Counted from the stretch's first letter, positions 43,455 to 52,341 are shown. The stretch is 64,000 nt of DNA from Sporolactobacillus mangiferae (GCF_023336505.1 NZ_JAMAST010000009.1:20095-84094), one strand, 5' to 3'. The notes: generated from the sequence alone by a model not told the origin. A program made the numbers and translations.

Positions 43455-43880
43455 TCCTTTAGAAAACTTGGCTTTGCCAAGCCTTTGACACGGGCGAAGC
43501 TGCCGTCGCACTTATACTATTTTCCTTAAATTTTATATACTTTCTTATAGTATAAGAAAAACCGGGCATAGCCCGGTCCTTACTTCCGCACGATGCGGTT
43601 GCTTCCGCGTTACATACAGGACGTACTTTCACAGGATACCGTTTGACTGCGATTTACCGACCATTCAGCATGATTTACCGGTCATTCCTGCGCTATTTAC
43701 CGGTCATTCAGTATGATTTACCGGTCATCGCGTGTTTTCACAGTTTTCTACCGGAGTCTTTGATCTGTTTGTTTGTTTGGCATCGGCGCATCAATTGCTT
43801 GCTTGCCGCGGGCGAAGATAAAGATGCCGTCGCACTGATACTATAATCCGCCGATTTTCAAACTTTCTTATAGTATAAAC
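43455..43880 (+). repeat. Largest composite repeat, four ATTTACC units
   Basis: Starts with TTTAGAAAA and hairpin CTTGGCTTTGCCAAG (43467-43481), then CACTTATACTAT with TTTCTTATAGTATAAG, hairpin ACCGGGC-ATA-GCCCGGT (43561-43577), CTTACTTCCGCACGATGCGG, GGACGTACTTTCAC, four tandem 20-22 bp units (about 43652-43728), TCGCGTGTTTTCACAGTTTT, a TTGGCATCGGCGC block, and a second TGCCGTCGCACTGATACTAT end with CTTTCTTATAGTATAA. It fills the gap between comA and aguB; no gene is supported here. Confidence 0.75.
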
Positions 43881-43886
43881 GAATGC

Positions 43887-44777
43887 TTACTTAAACCCCT
43901 GTCTGACAGTATGTGCACCATCATATGACGCTATGAGCCCGTATAAATCCGGCCTGCGATCACGAAAAATGCCCCATTCAAAACGCTGCTTCTGGAGCTG
44001 GTCCAAGTCAAATTCAGCCGTAAGTATCGTCTCACTCGTTCGATCCGCTTCGCAGATTTTATTGCCCTGTGGCCCTGCAATAAACGAAGATCCATAAAAT
44101 GTAATTCGCGAATCCTCATCTGTTTCCGTTCCGACCCGATTCGATGCAATGACTGGCATTAAATTGGATGCTGCATGGCCAAGCATGCAGGCTTGCCAGT
44201 GATCCTTGGAATCAATCGAAGCATCATACGGCTCAGAGCCAATGGCTGTCGGATAGAAAAGCAGTTCAGCGCCCATCAGTGCCATGCATCGCGCTGATTC
44301 CGGGAACCACTGATCCCAGCAAATTCCCGCGCCGATCTTTCCATAGCGCGTGTGCCACACCTTAAATCCGGTATCTCCGGGATTAAAATAAAATTTTTCC
44401 TCATAACCCGGTCCATCCGGTATGTGACTTTTCCGATACGTACTAAGCACTGTTCCGTCCGCGTCAATCACGGCAAGCGCATTGTACAACGCATTATTTT
44501 TACGTTCGTAAAAACTGAGCGGGAGCACAACCCCAAGTTCACTTGCAATCGTTTTAAAACGTTCGATCGCGCGGCTCTCTTTCAGCGGTTTGGCGAGCGC
44601 ATAGTATTCCGTCTTCTCTTTTTGGCAAAAATAGGGTGTCTCAAACAGCTCCTGAAGCAGAATAATCTGCGCACCTTTGGCTGCCGCCCGGCGCACCAGC
44701 TCTTCTGCCTTGTGAAGATTCTCATCCAGATTCCAGGTACAGCTCATTTGCGTTGCTGCTACTTTAACTTTTCTCAT
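43887..44777 (-). CDS. aguB: N-carbamoylputrescine amidohydrolase
   Basis: 296-aa nitrilase-superfamily enzyme. Catalytic triad: E43 in LLQELFETPYF, K116 in YRKSHIPDGPGY, C153 in GICWDQWFPE. It releases putrescine, CO2 and ammonia from N-carbamoylputrescine. The GPGYEEKFYFNPGD segment is typical of AguB. The ATG overlaps the aguA stop by one base (TAATG) and has GGAGGCGAACAATT upstream, so the two are one operon and complete the agmatine to putrescine route. Confidence 0.93.
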   Translation of the reverse strand: MRKVKVAATQMSCTWNLDENLHKAEELVRRAAAKGAQIILLQELFETPYFCQKEKTEYYALAKPLKESRAIERFKTIASELGVVLPLSFYERKNNALYNALAVIDADGTVLSTYRKSHIPDGPGYEEKFYFNPGDTGFKVWHTRYGKIGAGICWDQWFPESARCMALMGAELLFYPTAIGSEPYDASIDSKDHWQACMLGHAASNLMPVIASNRVGTETDEDSRITFYGSSFIAGPQGNKICEADRTSETILTAEFDLDQLQKQRFEWGIFRDRRPDLYGLIASYDGAHTVRQGFK

Positions 44778-45832
44778 TAATTGTTCGCCTCCGCCTGCTT
44801 TGTCATCTTCGGCATTTGCTGCGTTGTACAATGAACGTTCCCGCCTTCACTGATAATCGCCATCCCGTCCACACGCCGAATCATGCGATCAGGAAACTGT
44901 TCAGCGAGGATTGCTGCCGCCTGCTCATCCGTGTCCGCTGCACCTCCACCAAATACCGGCAAAATCAACCCACCGTTTACAAAATAGAAGTTCAGATAAC
45001 TCAGCGTCAGACGTCCACCATGATCATAGCGTGCCGGCGGCTGAGGCACTCGGATGATTTTGAGTTTTCTTCCGTGTGCATCAGTTGTCTTCTCAAGCTG
45101 TGCAATATTTTCTTTTGTGACAAAAAAATTGTCGTCTGATGGATCATCACAACACTGAATCAGCACTTTGCCCGGTGCCGCAAAACAGGCGATATTATCC
45201 ACATGTCCGTCTGTCTCATCACCGGCGAGTCCATGCTTCAGCCAGATCACCTTATCTACATTTAAGAAGGCTTTTAACTGATCTTCAATCTGAGTCCGAC
45301 TCAGCTCTGGATTCCGATTGGCATTGAGCAGGCACTGCTCCGTCGTCAGCAGCGACCCTTCACCATCCGTATGAAAAGACCCGCCTTCCATAATGAGCGG
45401 TGCATCAAACCGGCGAACAGCTAAAGCCTCAAGAAGTTGCGGCGCAAGTGCATCATCTAAATACCAGGGGCGATATTTGCCGCCCCATGCATTGAAGCGC
45501 CAGTTAATTCCCGCAAGCCGTCCTTCCGGATCGGACACAAAAGTCGGCCCGTTGTCTCGCACCCAGGAATCATTGTGAGGCATGACGCGCATCTCAACCG
45601 GATAATGGCCTGGCTTAACCAGCTTGTGTACATCACACGGTTCATCCAGATTGATAAGCACGGTTACCGGTTCAAACTCAGCGATTGCCTGAATGAATCC
45701 GGCATAGCCTTTGCATACACGATCATAATCCTCCATATGGCACATCGATTCACGAACCGGCCAAGAGATAAAGGTACGTTCATGGGGCTGCCATTCTGCG
45801 GGCATTTTATAATTTAATGTTCTAGGATTCAT
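44777..45832 (-). CDS. aguA: Agmatine deiminase
   Basis: 351-aa guanidino-group-modifying enzyme converting agmatine to N-carbamoylputrescine. Features: MPAEWQPHERTFISWP at the start, NDSWVRDNGPTFV, EGGSFHTDGEGSLLTTEQCLLN, GDETDGHVDN and the catalytic cysteine in GGNVHCTTQQMP close to the C-terminus. The ATG at 45832 follows GAGGTGCCGC; the 12 additional in-frame codons upstream lack a ribosome site. Together with aguB it supplies polyamines. The source of agmatine (arginine decarboxylase) is not in the window. Confidence 0.94.
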   Translation of the reverse strand: MNPRTLNYKMPAEWQPHERTFISWPVRESMCHMEDYDRVCKGYAGFIQAIAEFEPVTVLINLDEPCDVHKLVKPGHYPVEMRVMPHNDSWVRDNGPTFVSDPEGRLAGINWRFNAWGGKYRPWYLDDALAPQLLEALAVRRFDAPLIMEGGSFHTDGEGSLLTTEQCLLNANRNPELSRTQIEDQLKAFLNVDKVIWLKHGLAGDETDGHVDNIACFAAPGKVLIQCCDDPSDDNFFVTKENIAQLEKTTDAHGRKLKIIRVPQPPARYDHGGRLTLSYLNFYFVNGGLILPVFGGGAADTDEQAAAILAEQFPDRMIRRVDGMAIISEGGNVHCTTQQMPKMTKQAEANN

Positions 45833-45884
45833 GCGGCACCTCATCCTGTGATCATGAAATTTCGTCAATTATGCTATCATAGAA

Positions 45885-45913
45885 ATGATATAGAAGCTTC
45901 ATGCGCAGGTCAA
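45885..45913 (-). promoter_or_regulatory. Promoter of the aguA-aguB operon
   Basis: On the minus strand TTGACC (45913-45908), 17-bp spacer, TATCAT (45890-45885), about 55 bp before the start codon. Confidence 0.6.
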
Positions 45914-46002
45914 TCTTTTCTTAGCTTTGGAGGCTTCCAATCTTCACCGCCGATGTAAATCTTTTTGACCCATCTTTTGCTGAATGAAGGAGGAAATTCT
46001 GC

Positions 46003-46092
46003 GTGCCCCTCTCCATTCGGCAACCGGAAAATGGTTTGGATAGAAAAATCCAGAATTACCTGTCTTATTCTATTATCTCCAATCCGCTTTAA
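46003..46092 (+). CDS. Candidate 29-codon small ORF upstream of the dedA gene
   Basis: GTG start preceded by a strong GAAGGAGGAAATTCTGC ribosome site; product MPLSIRQPENGLDRKIQNYL followed by nine residues. It ends 64 bp before the DedA start, on the same strand. It may be a leader peptide or a small protein, or simply a chance ORF after a purine-rich stretch. No similarity recognised. Confidence 0.3.
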   Translation: MPLSIRQPENGLDRKIQNYLSYSIISNPL

Positions 46093-46156
46093 TCATTCAT
46101 GTGATGCTCCCCGACCATTCATTTCATGGTCAAACCCATGAAAGCGAGGCCCGCTC

Positions 46157-46762
46157 ATGCAAAACTGGATCATTTCATTCATGGAGCAACACGGATATTT
46201 CGGTGTTTTTCTCATGATCTTTTTAGAAAACATTTTCCCTCCCATTCCGTCAGAAGTCATCCTCACGTTTGGCGGTTTTATGACAACGCGTACACAGTTA
46301 TCACCTGCTCTGGTCATTCTTTTTGCTACAGCAGGATCAGTGGCAGGAGCAGCCGTCCTATATGCGATCGGAAGACTATGCAGTGTAGATCGTCTGGAGT
46401 CCATCGTCTCTCGCTGGGGCGGCATGCTGCGGCTTAAATCCGGCGACCTGACCAAAGCAGGAGACTGGTTTCAGCGATACGGATACCGAGCCGTCTTTTT
46501 TTGCCGCACTATCCCTTTAATCCGCAGCCTCATCTCAATTCCTGCCGGCATGTCAAAAATGAGTTTTTCTCTTTTTATGATTTTTACATGTCTCGGCACT
46601 TTAATCTGGAACAGCATCCTAGTGCTGCTTGGTGCTTATTTCGGAAATTCATGGAACCGAATACTTGAATGGATGGAGATTTACGCAGAGATCATTTATG
46701 TAATAATCATCGCTGCGGCAGTGATCATGGTCATTTATCTGATTAGGCGGAAGCGCAGATAG
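46157..46762 (+). CDS. DedA-family membrane protein
   Basis: 201 aa, four to five membrane segments. DedA/SNARE-associated signature: ENIFPPIPSEVILTFGGF near residue 24 and FFCRTIPLIRSLISIPAGMSKM near 115 with the conserved arginines (FxxR, xxxRxxxxxPAG). DedA proteins flip phospholipids or undecaprenyl phosphate across the membrane. The ATG follows GCGAGGCCCGCTC. A near-identical 130-bp repeat lies downstream of this gene and of the DedA-PAP2 gene at 58952, in the same relative orientation. Confidence 0.88.
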   Translation: MQNWIISFMEQHGYFGVFLMIFLENIFPPIPSEVILTFGGFMTTRTQLSPALVILFATAGSVAGAAVLYAIGRLCSVDRLESIVSRWGGMLRLKSGDLTKAGDWFQRYGYRAVFFCRTIPLIRSLISIPAGMSKMSFSLFMIFTCLGTLIWNSILVLLGAYFGNSWNRILEWMEIYAEIIYVIIIAAAVIMVIYLIRRKRR

Positions 46763-46941
46763 AGACATCAGTTACTTGCGGGACATATGCGCCTTCTTAG
46801 ACTGTCATCGTTGATCGATACCTTTTGTTTACATTATCACTGCGGTAACTCACTTGCCACGGAACTTCTCAGACAAGCGGAAGAGCTTGGCGTGGCGATT
46901 ATGATACGATCATCCTTAAAAAAATCTATGCTTTCCTGATG

Positions 46942-47085
46942 CATTAGAAAACCTGGCTTTACCAGGCCTTTGACACGGGTGAAGCCGCCGTCGCGACGGC
47001 CATGGACGGCCTAGTGTCCAATAAGCCGCAGGACGCGGCGTTTTTTCGGACCACTTATACTATGTTCCTTAAAATATATTACTTT
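46942..47085 (+). repeat. Long hairpin repeat, variant stem (CCTGGCTTTACCAGG)
   Basis: Near-identical, inverted copy of 58736-58866. Blocks: TTAGAAAA, hairpin (46952-46966), TTTGACACGGGTGAAGC, palindromic CCGTCGCGACGG, GGACGGCCTAGTGTCC, GCCGC-AGGAC-GCGGC hairpin, TTTTTTCGGACCACTTATAC, and a tail with ACTTTCTTAT. The first stem differs from the other copies by a paired T to C and A to G change that keeps the stem. The flank 46763-46941 has no gene. Confidence 0.8.
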
Positions 47086-47093
47086 CTTATATT

Positions 47094-47126
47094 AAAAAAA
47101 CAGGCTCCCTGATTGCGGAAACCTGC
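47094..47126 (-). terminator. Terminator of the Sel1-repeat gene
   Basis: Minus-strand stem CAGGTTTCC / GGGAGCCTG (two G-U pairs) followed by seven T residues. Confidence 0.7.
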
Positions 47127-47148
47127 TCTTCTTCATTAATTTCTCCAA

Positions 47149-49440
47149 TTACTTGGCTGCCGCGGCCTCCTGCTTCGTCTGCTGAGACGCCCGGTCACCC
47201 ACTTCAATTCCGGCGTCAATAGCCACCTGAACAATTTGCCGGATCCATGACTCGGATTCACCGTCAAGCTTTCCTTCGGTGTACCATTCGCCAACCTGTT
47301 TGCAGGCTTCCGGATAGTGAAGTTCCGCCGACAGAAGAAGGAGATGCATCCCTTCTTTTTCATCCTTAACAGTTTCCTGCCCGCCAAATGAACCGTTCAG
47401 TCGAATCTGCGCCAATTCATAGACGGCCTTAGGATGATGGCAGGCAGCCGCTTCTTCAATTAAGCGCAGACCGCGTTCCGGATTTGGTTCAACGCCTTCC
47501 CCATTGCCAAGTGCCATACCAACCTGATACAGCGCGGGGCCGTATTTTTGCGTCGCGCTGCGGAAGAGATAGTCTGCGGCTTCTTTTCCTGCAATAGATA
47601 AATCCATGGATGCATCTGATTTGCTGAGCTTCCAGATTTCATACTGTGCAGAAGGGAGCGTCTGTGCGGCCTTGAAAAGCCATCGATAAGCACGCTCTCT
47701 ATTCGGCCGTTTATTTTTCAGCGACTTGAATCCGTCAAGATAAAACTGATAAAGCGCAAATTGAGCGTCCGGATAACCGAGTGCCGCGGCCGCATCAATC
47801 AGCTGTCTTGCACGTTCAGGATCTGCAGATACGTAATAACCATCCAGGAGAATATTTGCATATCGATACATCGCCTCTGCATCGCCATTTTCTGACGCTG
47901 AACGTAAGTAATTGGCAGCTTCCCGATGCTCCATCATCAGTTCATTACCTTGCTCATACTTATCCATAATCTGGATGCATGCCTTCGGATTTCCTGAATG
48001 AGCGAAACGTTTCAGTAAATCATAGGCCTTACTGCGGTCCTTCTCCCACAGAACATCTTTATAACGTCCTTCATAATAACCCTGAAACTGCTTCATCTGG
48101 GCGCCCCATTCATTCAGCGCAGCAGCTTCATTCAGCAGTGCAATCCCTTTCTGATCATCTTTCTCGATATAGTGACCGTCTATGTACAGATCGCCAAGCC
48201 TTGTCTTCGCTTTTGGAAGTCCCTGATCTGCAGCGAAAACCAGCCATTTCAACGCACTTTCCTGATCCATTAAAAATTCATTGCCATGTTCAAAATAATC
48301 CCACAGGTCATAGGCAGCCTGCGCGCCCCCGTGCGCTGCAGAGTCAAGAAGCCACGAATAGGCATCCTTTTTATCCGCATGTACTTCGTGCCCAAGACTT
48401 TCTCCTGTATAAGCGATTCTGAACAAAATGTATTCGGCATCCGCCTGCTTCTTCTCTGCGGCCTGATCTAAAATGCTGATGTACTCGTGAACATCTTCAG
48501 AGGAAATATAGATCAGATTTTTTTCGTACGCTTCGGCAAGTGTGCGAACGGCCTTCTGCTCACCCGCTGCTGCTGCAGCTTTTAAATAGGCGAATGCTTT
48601 ACTGCTGTCATAGTCCGATCCTTCTTTTGTGCAACTGTACGCATAAATCAGATACTGCGCTTCCTGATCGCCGCTTTCAGCTAATTGTTCACATGTTTTT
48701 AATGATGCTTCATCAGTAATCTTTACTGGCCGTTTCTTTGCAGCTGCTCCCTGCTTCTTCTGTTCGGAATTCTCGGATGTTTGCTGATTCAGGCGTTTTT
48801 GCCATTGCGCGGCATCTTTCTGATCAGCTTTTGCAATGCGCGGATTTTTGTAAAGTCCGGCTAGTGTTTTTATAGCATCAGAAGACCCCTTATCCGCACG
48901 TTCGCGAATGATATCCAGCCCCATGCGCACCACTTTGATATTTTCTGCATTCTGCTTAACCCAGAAAGCTGCTTTTGCAAGCTGAATGGATTCCCGCGGT
49001 TCGCTGCGCAGATACTCACGCATCCGCTGATGAGAAAAGTAATCCAGACGGCCGCTTTTCATCGTGAGCAAATCCAGTGATTCCTCGCTCAGCACCTCAC
49101 CCGCTGCTGTATCTTCCAGATGGATGCTGATGCTGATCAAATCTCCATAACTCAGTGACGGAAGCACCGTATACGGAATCTTTACAGACATATTCTCCGG
49201 ACGCAGCGGCATGGTAAAATCTACTGCACCATCCGCATTCAGAAAATGTTCGTTCTCCTGCTGCTTAATTCCATGAAGCAGCGTACCTTCCGGATTCTGA
49301 TAGAGCTGTACATGAATCACACGATGTCGCCTATGCCTTCGACCCGTGTATTCACCTGCCACGTGCAGTATAAGCGACACATTCAATTCATCATCTGTTT
49401 CCAAGTCTGCCAGGATAGGGCGTTCTGAAATAGTTTCCAT
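47149..49440 (-). CDS. Large Sel1-repeat (TPR-like) protein
   Basis: 763 aa, cytoplasmic, no signal peptide. Residues 1-130 are a beta-rich N-terminal domain of unknown type; from about 225 to the end there are many Sel1-like repeats of 36-44 residues with the A-x-x-x-G and W-L-x-x-A-A pattern, for example YSWLLDSAAHGGAQAAYDLW, ALKWLVFAADQGLPKAKTRL, and RGLRLIEEAAACHHPKAVYEL. A Lys/Gln-rich linker (about 207-225) separates the parts. Such scaffolds bind other proteins. The ATG at 49440 follows GAGGAGAC. Sel1 proteins this long are uncommon in Bacillales; partner unknown. Confidence 0.8.
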   Translation of the reverse strand: METISERPILADLETDDELNVSLILHVAGEYTGRRHRRHRVIHVQLYQNPEGTLLHGIKQQENEHFLNADGAVDFTMPLRPENMSVKIPYTVLPSLSYGDLISISIHLEDTAAGEVLSEESLDLLTMKSGRLDYFSHQRMREYLRSEPRESIQLAKAAFWVKQNAENIKVVRMGLDIIRERADKGSSDAIKTLAGLYKNPRIAKADQKDAAQWQKRLNQQTSENSEQKKQGAAAKKRPVKITDEASLKTCEQLAESGDQEAQYLIYAYSCTKEGSDYDSSKAFAYLKAAAAAGEQKAVRTLAEAYEKNLIYISSEDVHEYISILDQAAEKKQADAEYILFRIAYTGESLGHEVHADKKDAYSWLLDSAAHGGAQAAYDLWDYFEHGNEFLMDQESALKWLVFAADQGLPKAKTRLGDLYIDGHYIEKDDQKGIALLNEAAALNEWGAQMKQFQGYYEGRYKDVLWEKDRSKAYDLLKRFAHSGNPKACIQIMDKYEQGNELMMEHREAANYLRSASENGDAEAMYRYANILLDGYYVSADPERARQLIDAAAALGYPDAQFALYQFYLDGFKSLKNKRPNRERAYRWLFKAAQTLPSAQYEIWKLSKSDASMDLSIAGKEAADYLFRSATQKYGPALYQVGMALGNGEGVEPNPERGLRLIEEAAACHHPKAVYELAQIRLNGSFGGQETVKDEKEGMHLLLLSAELHYPEACKQVGEWYTEGKLDGESESWIRQIVQVAIDAGIEVGDRASQQTKQEAAAAK

Positions 49441-49799
49441 ATAAGTCTCCTCTTCTTCGAATAAAGTTAGCATCTACCAATCGTTCAAAAACAACGGCAA
49501 CAGAATGGTTCGACCATGGCTTACTTTAATTGTAGAAGGAAGACGATGCGGACACTATCCGTCAATCGCCGTATAATATTCGCCGTTACAGCAGGCTCCG
49601 GACATAAAAAATACTTCTTAATCAGTAAAAAAGAATGATTTTTTTGTGCAGAAAATTCATTTCTTACACCTGAAAAAACCTATGTAGCAACACTTTTCGC
49701 TGTTTATTCATTAAAATAATGATCTGCCTGTTAAGAAAAACTAGGAAAAAAGCGCCCGGTCCACAATCTCCATCATGATTTATTGATTTATGCCTTTGG

Positions 49800-49930
49800 C
49801 TTTGCATTGGCGCGGCGGCAGCTTGCTGGCACCTGATCAACAGGAACGCTCCGATGGGGCCAGAGCGCCTCCGCTTTGATGCTTAGACATTGTATTGTTG
49901 CCTTCAGGACAAAATCATATACTTTCTTTA
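49800..49930 (+). repeat. Repeat module D (second copy)
   Basis: TGATCAACAGGAACGCTCCG, CGCCTCCGCTTTGATGCTTA, GACATTGTATTGTTG and ATCATATACTTTCTTT, the same order as 30405-30495. It occupies part of the 49,441-50,043 gap; the rest shows no gene. Confidence 0.6.
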
Positions 49931-50043
49931 CTCTTGAATAAGATCTTTAACAAAACGAAACACTGAAAGTCCGTGTTTCGTTTTCAAAATACATGATAGG
50001 ATTCAAAAAAACAGATCATACTAATGTCAGGAGGTATTCCACC

Positions 50044-50976
50044 ATGATTCGCGCCATCTTTTTAACCATCATCCTGCTCTTTGCACAATCTCCGCATCAT
50101 TCACAAGATCTGACGGTCACATATAAAGGAAAAATCCTTCTGAAAACAGGTCGCTCAGAACTGGTTAATCCTCTGACATCACTTATTGACCGACAAAAAT
50201 ATCACCGATTTGAGGAGCAGGTTGGACGAAGCGTATCCAAGGCACCTGTAAATGCCAAAATTGACCATCAAGGTGCCATTGTACCCTCAAGAACCGGCTA
50301 CAGCCTGAATCACACATCGTTTAAAGACCGGATTTACCGCTATTACTTCGGAGAAGGCTCGGCAACCGTGAATGCACCACTATTAAAGACCCATCCGGAT
50401 GTCGACGAAGAATTGCTCGCGCATATACGTGTCCAGCGCATCGGTCACTATATCACCTTTTTCAATTCAGGCAATAAGAATCGAGCACATAATATTCATC
50501 TTGCTGCCACAGCACTTGACAACCATGTCATCTTTCCCAATGAAATTTTTTCTTTTAATAAAACGGTTGGCATGAGAACCCGGGTAAAAGGCTACCAGTC
50601 TGCACCGATCATTGTCCGCGGCGAATATTCAGAGGGGATCGGCGGCGGTATCTGCCAGGTGTCAACGACGCTTTTTAACGCTGCCGACCGTGCCGGATTG
50701 AAAATCATCGAGCGCTATTCCCACAGCAAACGTGTCGCCTACGTTCCTGACGGGCGCGATGCCACGGTCAGCTGGTACGGCCCTGATCTTCGATTTAAAA
50801 ACACCTACAATCAGCCGATTCTGATCCGAGCATTTCAATACGGAGGCAGTGTCGCCTTTACGCTCTATTCCTCTGACGTCATCAACATTGCCCCGCGCCG
50901 CATCCCCAATGCTTCCAAACATCTTCCAAAAGAAATTCATCAGCCTGAAAACAAGCATTCATTCATAAAAAGCTAA
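50044..50976 (+). CDS. VanW-family exported protein
   Basis: 310 aa with a signal peptide or anchor (IRAIFLTIILLFAQS). The VanW domain covers about 150-270: NIHLAATALDNHVIFPNEIFSFN, GGGICQVSTTLFNAADRAGL and HSKRVAYVPDGRDATVSW. VanW is associated with VanB vancomycin-resistance operons but most Bacillales copies (for example YoaR) have no known role; a link to envelope or spore cortex is possible. The ATG at 50044 follows AGGAGGTATTCCACC. It converges with the next gene, stops overlapping by four bases. Confidence 0.85.
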   Translation: MIRAIFLTIILLFAQSPHHSQDLTVTYKGKILLKTGRSELVNPLTSLIDRQKYHRFEEQVGRSVSKAPVNAKIDHQGAIVPSRTGYSLNHTSFKDRIYRYYFGEGSATVNAPLLKTHPDVDEELLAHIRVQRIGHYITFFNSGNKNRAHNIHLAATALDNHVIFPNEIFSFNKTVGMRTRVKGYQSAPIIVRGEYSEGIGGGICQVSTTLFNAADRAGLKIIERYSHSKRVAYVPDGRDATVSWYGPDLRFKNTYNQPILIRAFQYGGSVAFTLYSSDVINIAPRRIPNASKHLPKEIHQPENKHSFIKS

Positions 50977-51785
50977 ATTATTTTTGCCAATCGTTTCATC
51001 ATCGCTATAAAAGCAACGGCGCACAAGGACGCCAGAATCGTAAACACAATCACGGCAGGCCACGTATTCGTATGCAGATGCCACATGGTTACCAGCATCA
51101 GTGAAATAATGTTCACTGCAGTAAGCAGCGAAAAAATAAGCATGGCCGGTGCTAATAAGTAGCCGGATGACCTTTTCTGAAACAGCCATACCCCTGCGAG
51201 TACCATGAGCGGCAAATAAAAGGAGAAGTCAAGGACATGTACCGGATTTGAAAGCAGACCCGCTTTTGTAATGCTTTCCGGTGTTCTGTTTGCAAGAGCT
51301 GCCGGAAGTGAATCCGACAGCCAGATCAGGGCAAAACAAACCGCGAGTGCGATTAATAATAAGCCTGTTGATTTTTCATGCACGGTTTGATGAAACCAGC
51401 TTTTAAAATCAACCATTTTCATTTTGCTGATAAAATAGATAACTGAGTAAATCGATAATCCGAGAATAGCGCAATAAATATAAAACAATGGGTTAAAGTG
51501 AAGCGCAAATGCATAGATCAAAAAAGAATAAACGTTCGTTATCATGACACCGAACCAGAGAAGTGCACCACCCCTGCTTCCTTTTAATGCAAATAGAGCT
51601 GAAATAAGCAAAAGCGGTGTGATCACAAATAAATTTGAGATATCCTGACCGATCGTCTGTACGTACCAGTTCGCCGTTTCTTTTGAATAGATACTTGAAT
51701 GGATAAGCCCGGTTAATGAAGCAACGACCACCAAAATAATAATGGGGACGGTAAACAGCAAAATTCCTTTATTCACCTGTTTCAC
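50973..51785 (-). CDS. Membrane protein co-translated with a MarR regulator
   Basis: 270 aa, eight predicted membrane helices, no family recognised. Contains charged loops (KMKMVDFKSWFHQTVHEKST) in the middle. The GTG at 51785 overlaps the MarR stop codon (GTGA) and follows AGGAGGATCGACT, so both are made from one message. The context suggests it is the target of, or responds with, the regulator, possibly a transport or stress function. Cannot be assigned further. Confidence 0.75.
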   Translation of the reverse strand: MKQVNKGILLFTVPIIILVVVASLTGLIHSSIYSKETANWYVQTIGQDISNLFVITPLLLISALFALKGSRGGALLWFGVMITNVYSFLIYAFALHFNPLFYIYCAILGLSIYSVIYFISKMKMVDFKSWFHQTVHEKSTGLLLIALAVCFALIWLSDSLPAALANRTPESITKAGLLSNPVHVLDFSFYLPLMVLAGVWLFQKRSSGYLLAPAMLIFSLLTAVNIISLMLVTMWHLHTNTWPAVIVFTILASLCAVAFIAMMKRLAKII

Positions 51786-52249
51786 AGTCGATCCTCCTGG
51801 TCCATTTCAGATAAATTCGCCATCATCTGACGCATGGCTCGTTTTGTCGCATGCAGATCTTTTTTCTTTATCCCCTTGAATAAAGAATGTGTAAATTCAC
51901 GCCCTTCACTTCTGAGTTCATCCCAAAATGCTGTACTGCGTTTCGTCAGTTTCAGGCGTGTCACACGCGCATCTGCCGGATCTTTCTCAAGAATGAGCAG
52001 TCCCTTCTCTTCTAGTTTCAAAGCAATCTGCTTCACATTTTGATGTGAGCTGCCCATTTCTCGGGCTGCTTCTTTCATCGTCGGCGACTGATCAAACAGA
52101 TTATCGATGACGATGGACAAAAACCACTGTTTCGTCGTGACATCAAATTTTTTAAATTCACGCTGAAGCATTGTATCGATTCGATTAGCAGCAACAAAAA
52201 TAAAGCCGAACAGAAATTGTTCGTCAGGCAATGTTTCCACTTTTTTCAA
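51782..52249 (-). CDS. MarR-family transcriptional regulator
   Basis: 155 aa. Winged helix with SPTMKEAAREMGSSHQNVKQIALKLEEKGLL (about 55-85) and wing LEKDPADARVTRLKLT. TTG start at 52249 follows GAGGTGTGCTGCA. Two perfect palindromes overlap its promoter (see 52277-52325), so it is probably an autorepressor that also controls the downstream membrane-protein gene. Ligand unknown; phenolic compounds or oxidants are usual in the family. Confidence 0.85.
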   Translation of the reverse strand: MKKVETLPDEQFLFGFIFVAANRIDTMLQREFKKFDVTTKQWFLSIVIDNLFDQSPTMKEAAREMGSSHQNVKQIALKLEEKGLLILEKDPADARVTRLKLTKRSTAFWDELRSEGREFTHSLFKGIKKKDLHATKRAMRQMMANLSEMDQEDRL

Positions 52250-52276
52250 TGCAGCACACCTCTTTTGCGAAAAAAA

Positions 52277-52325
52277 GTAATGCATTACCTAAATAGATAA
52301 TACATTATCTAATTGTCCGTTTCAA
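52277..52325 (-). promoter_or_regulatory. MarR gene promoter and two palindromic operators
   Basis: Minus-strand TTGAAA (52325-52320), 17 bp, TATTAT (52302-52297). Palindrome TAGATAATACATTATCTA (52294-52311) covers the -10; a second, GTAATGCATTAC (52277-52288), lies downstream. Both share the half-site RTAAT. Confidence 0.7.
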
Positions 52326-52341
52326 GGCAATTTTTATCATT

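Noticed and set aside
43650..43735. CRISPR-like array
   Set aside because: The 21-23 bp units are directly adjacent with no unique spacers, and there are no cas genes.
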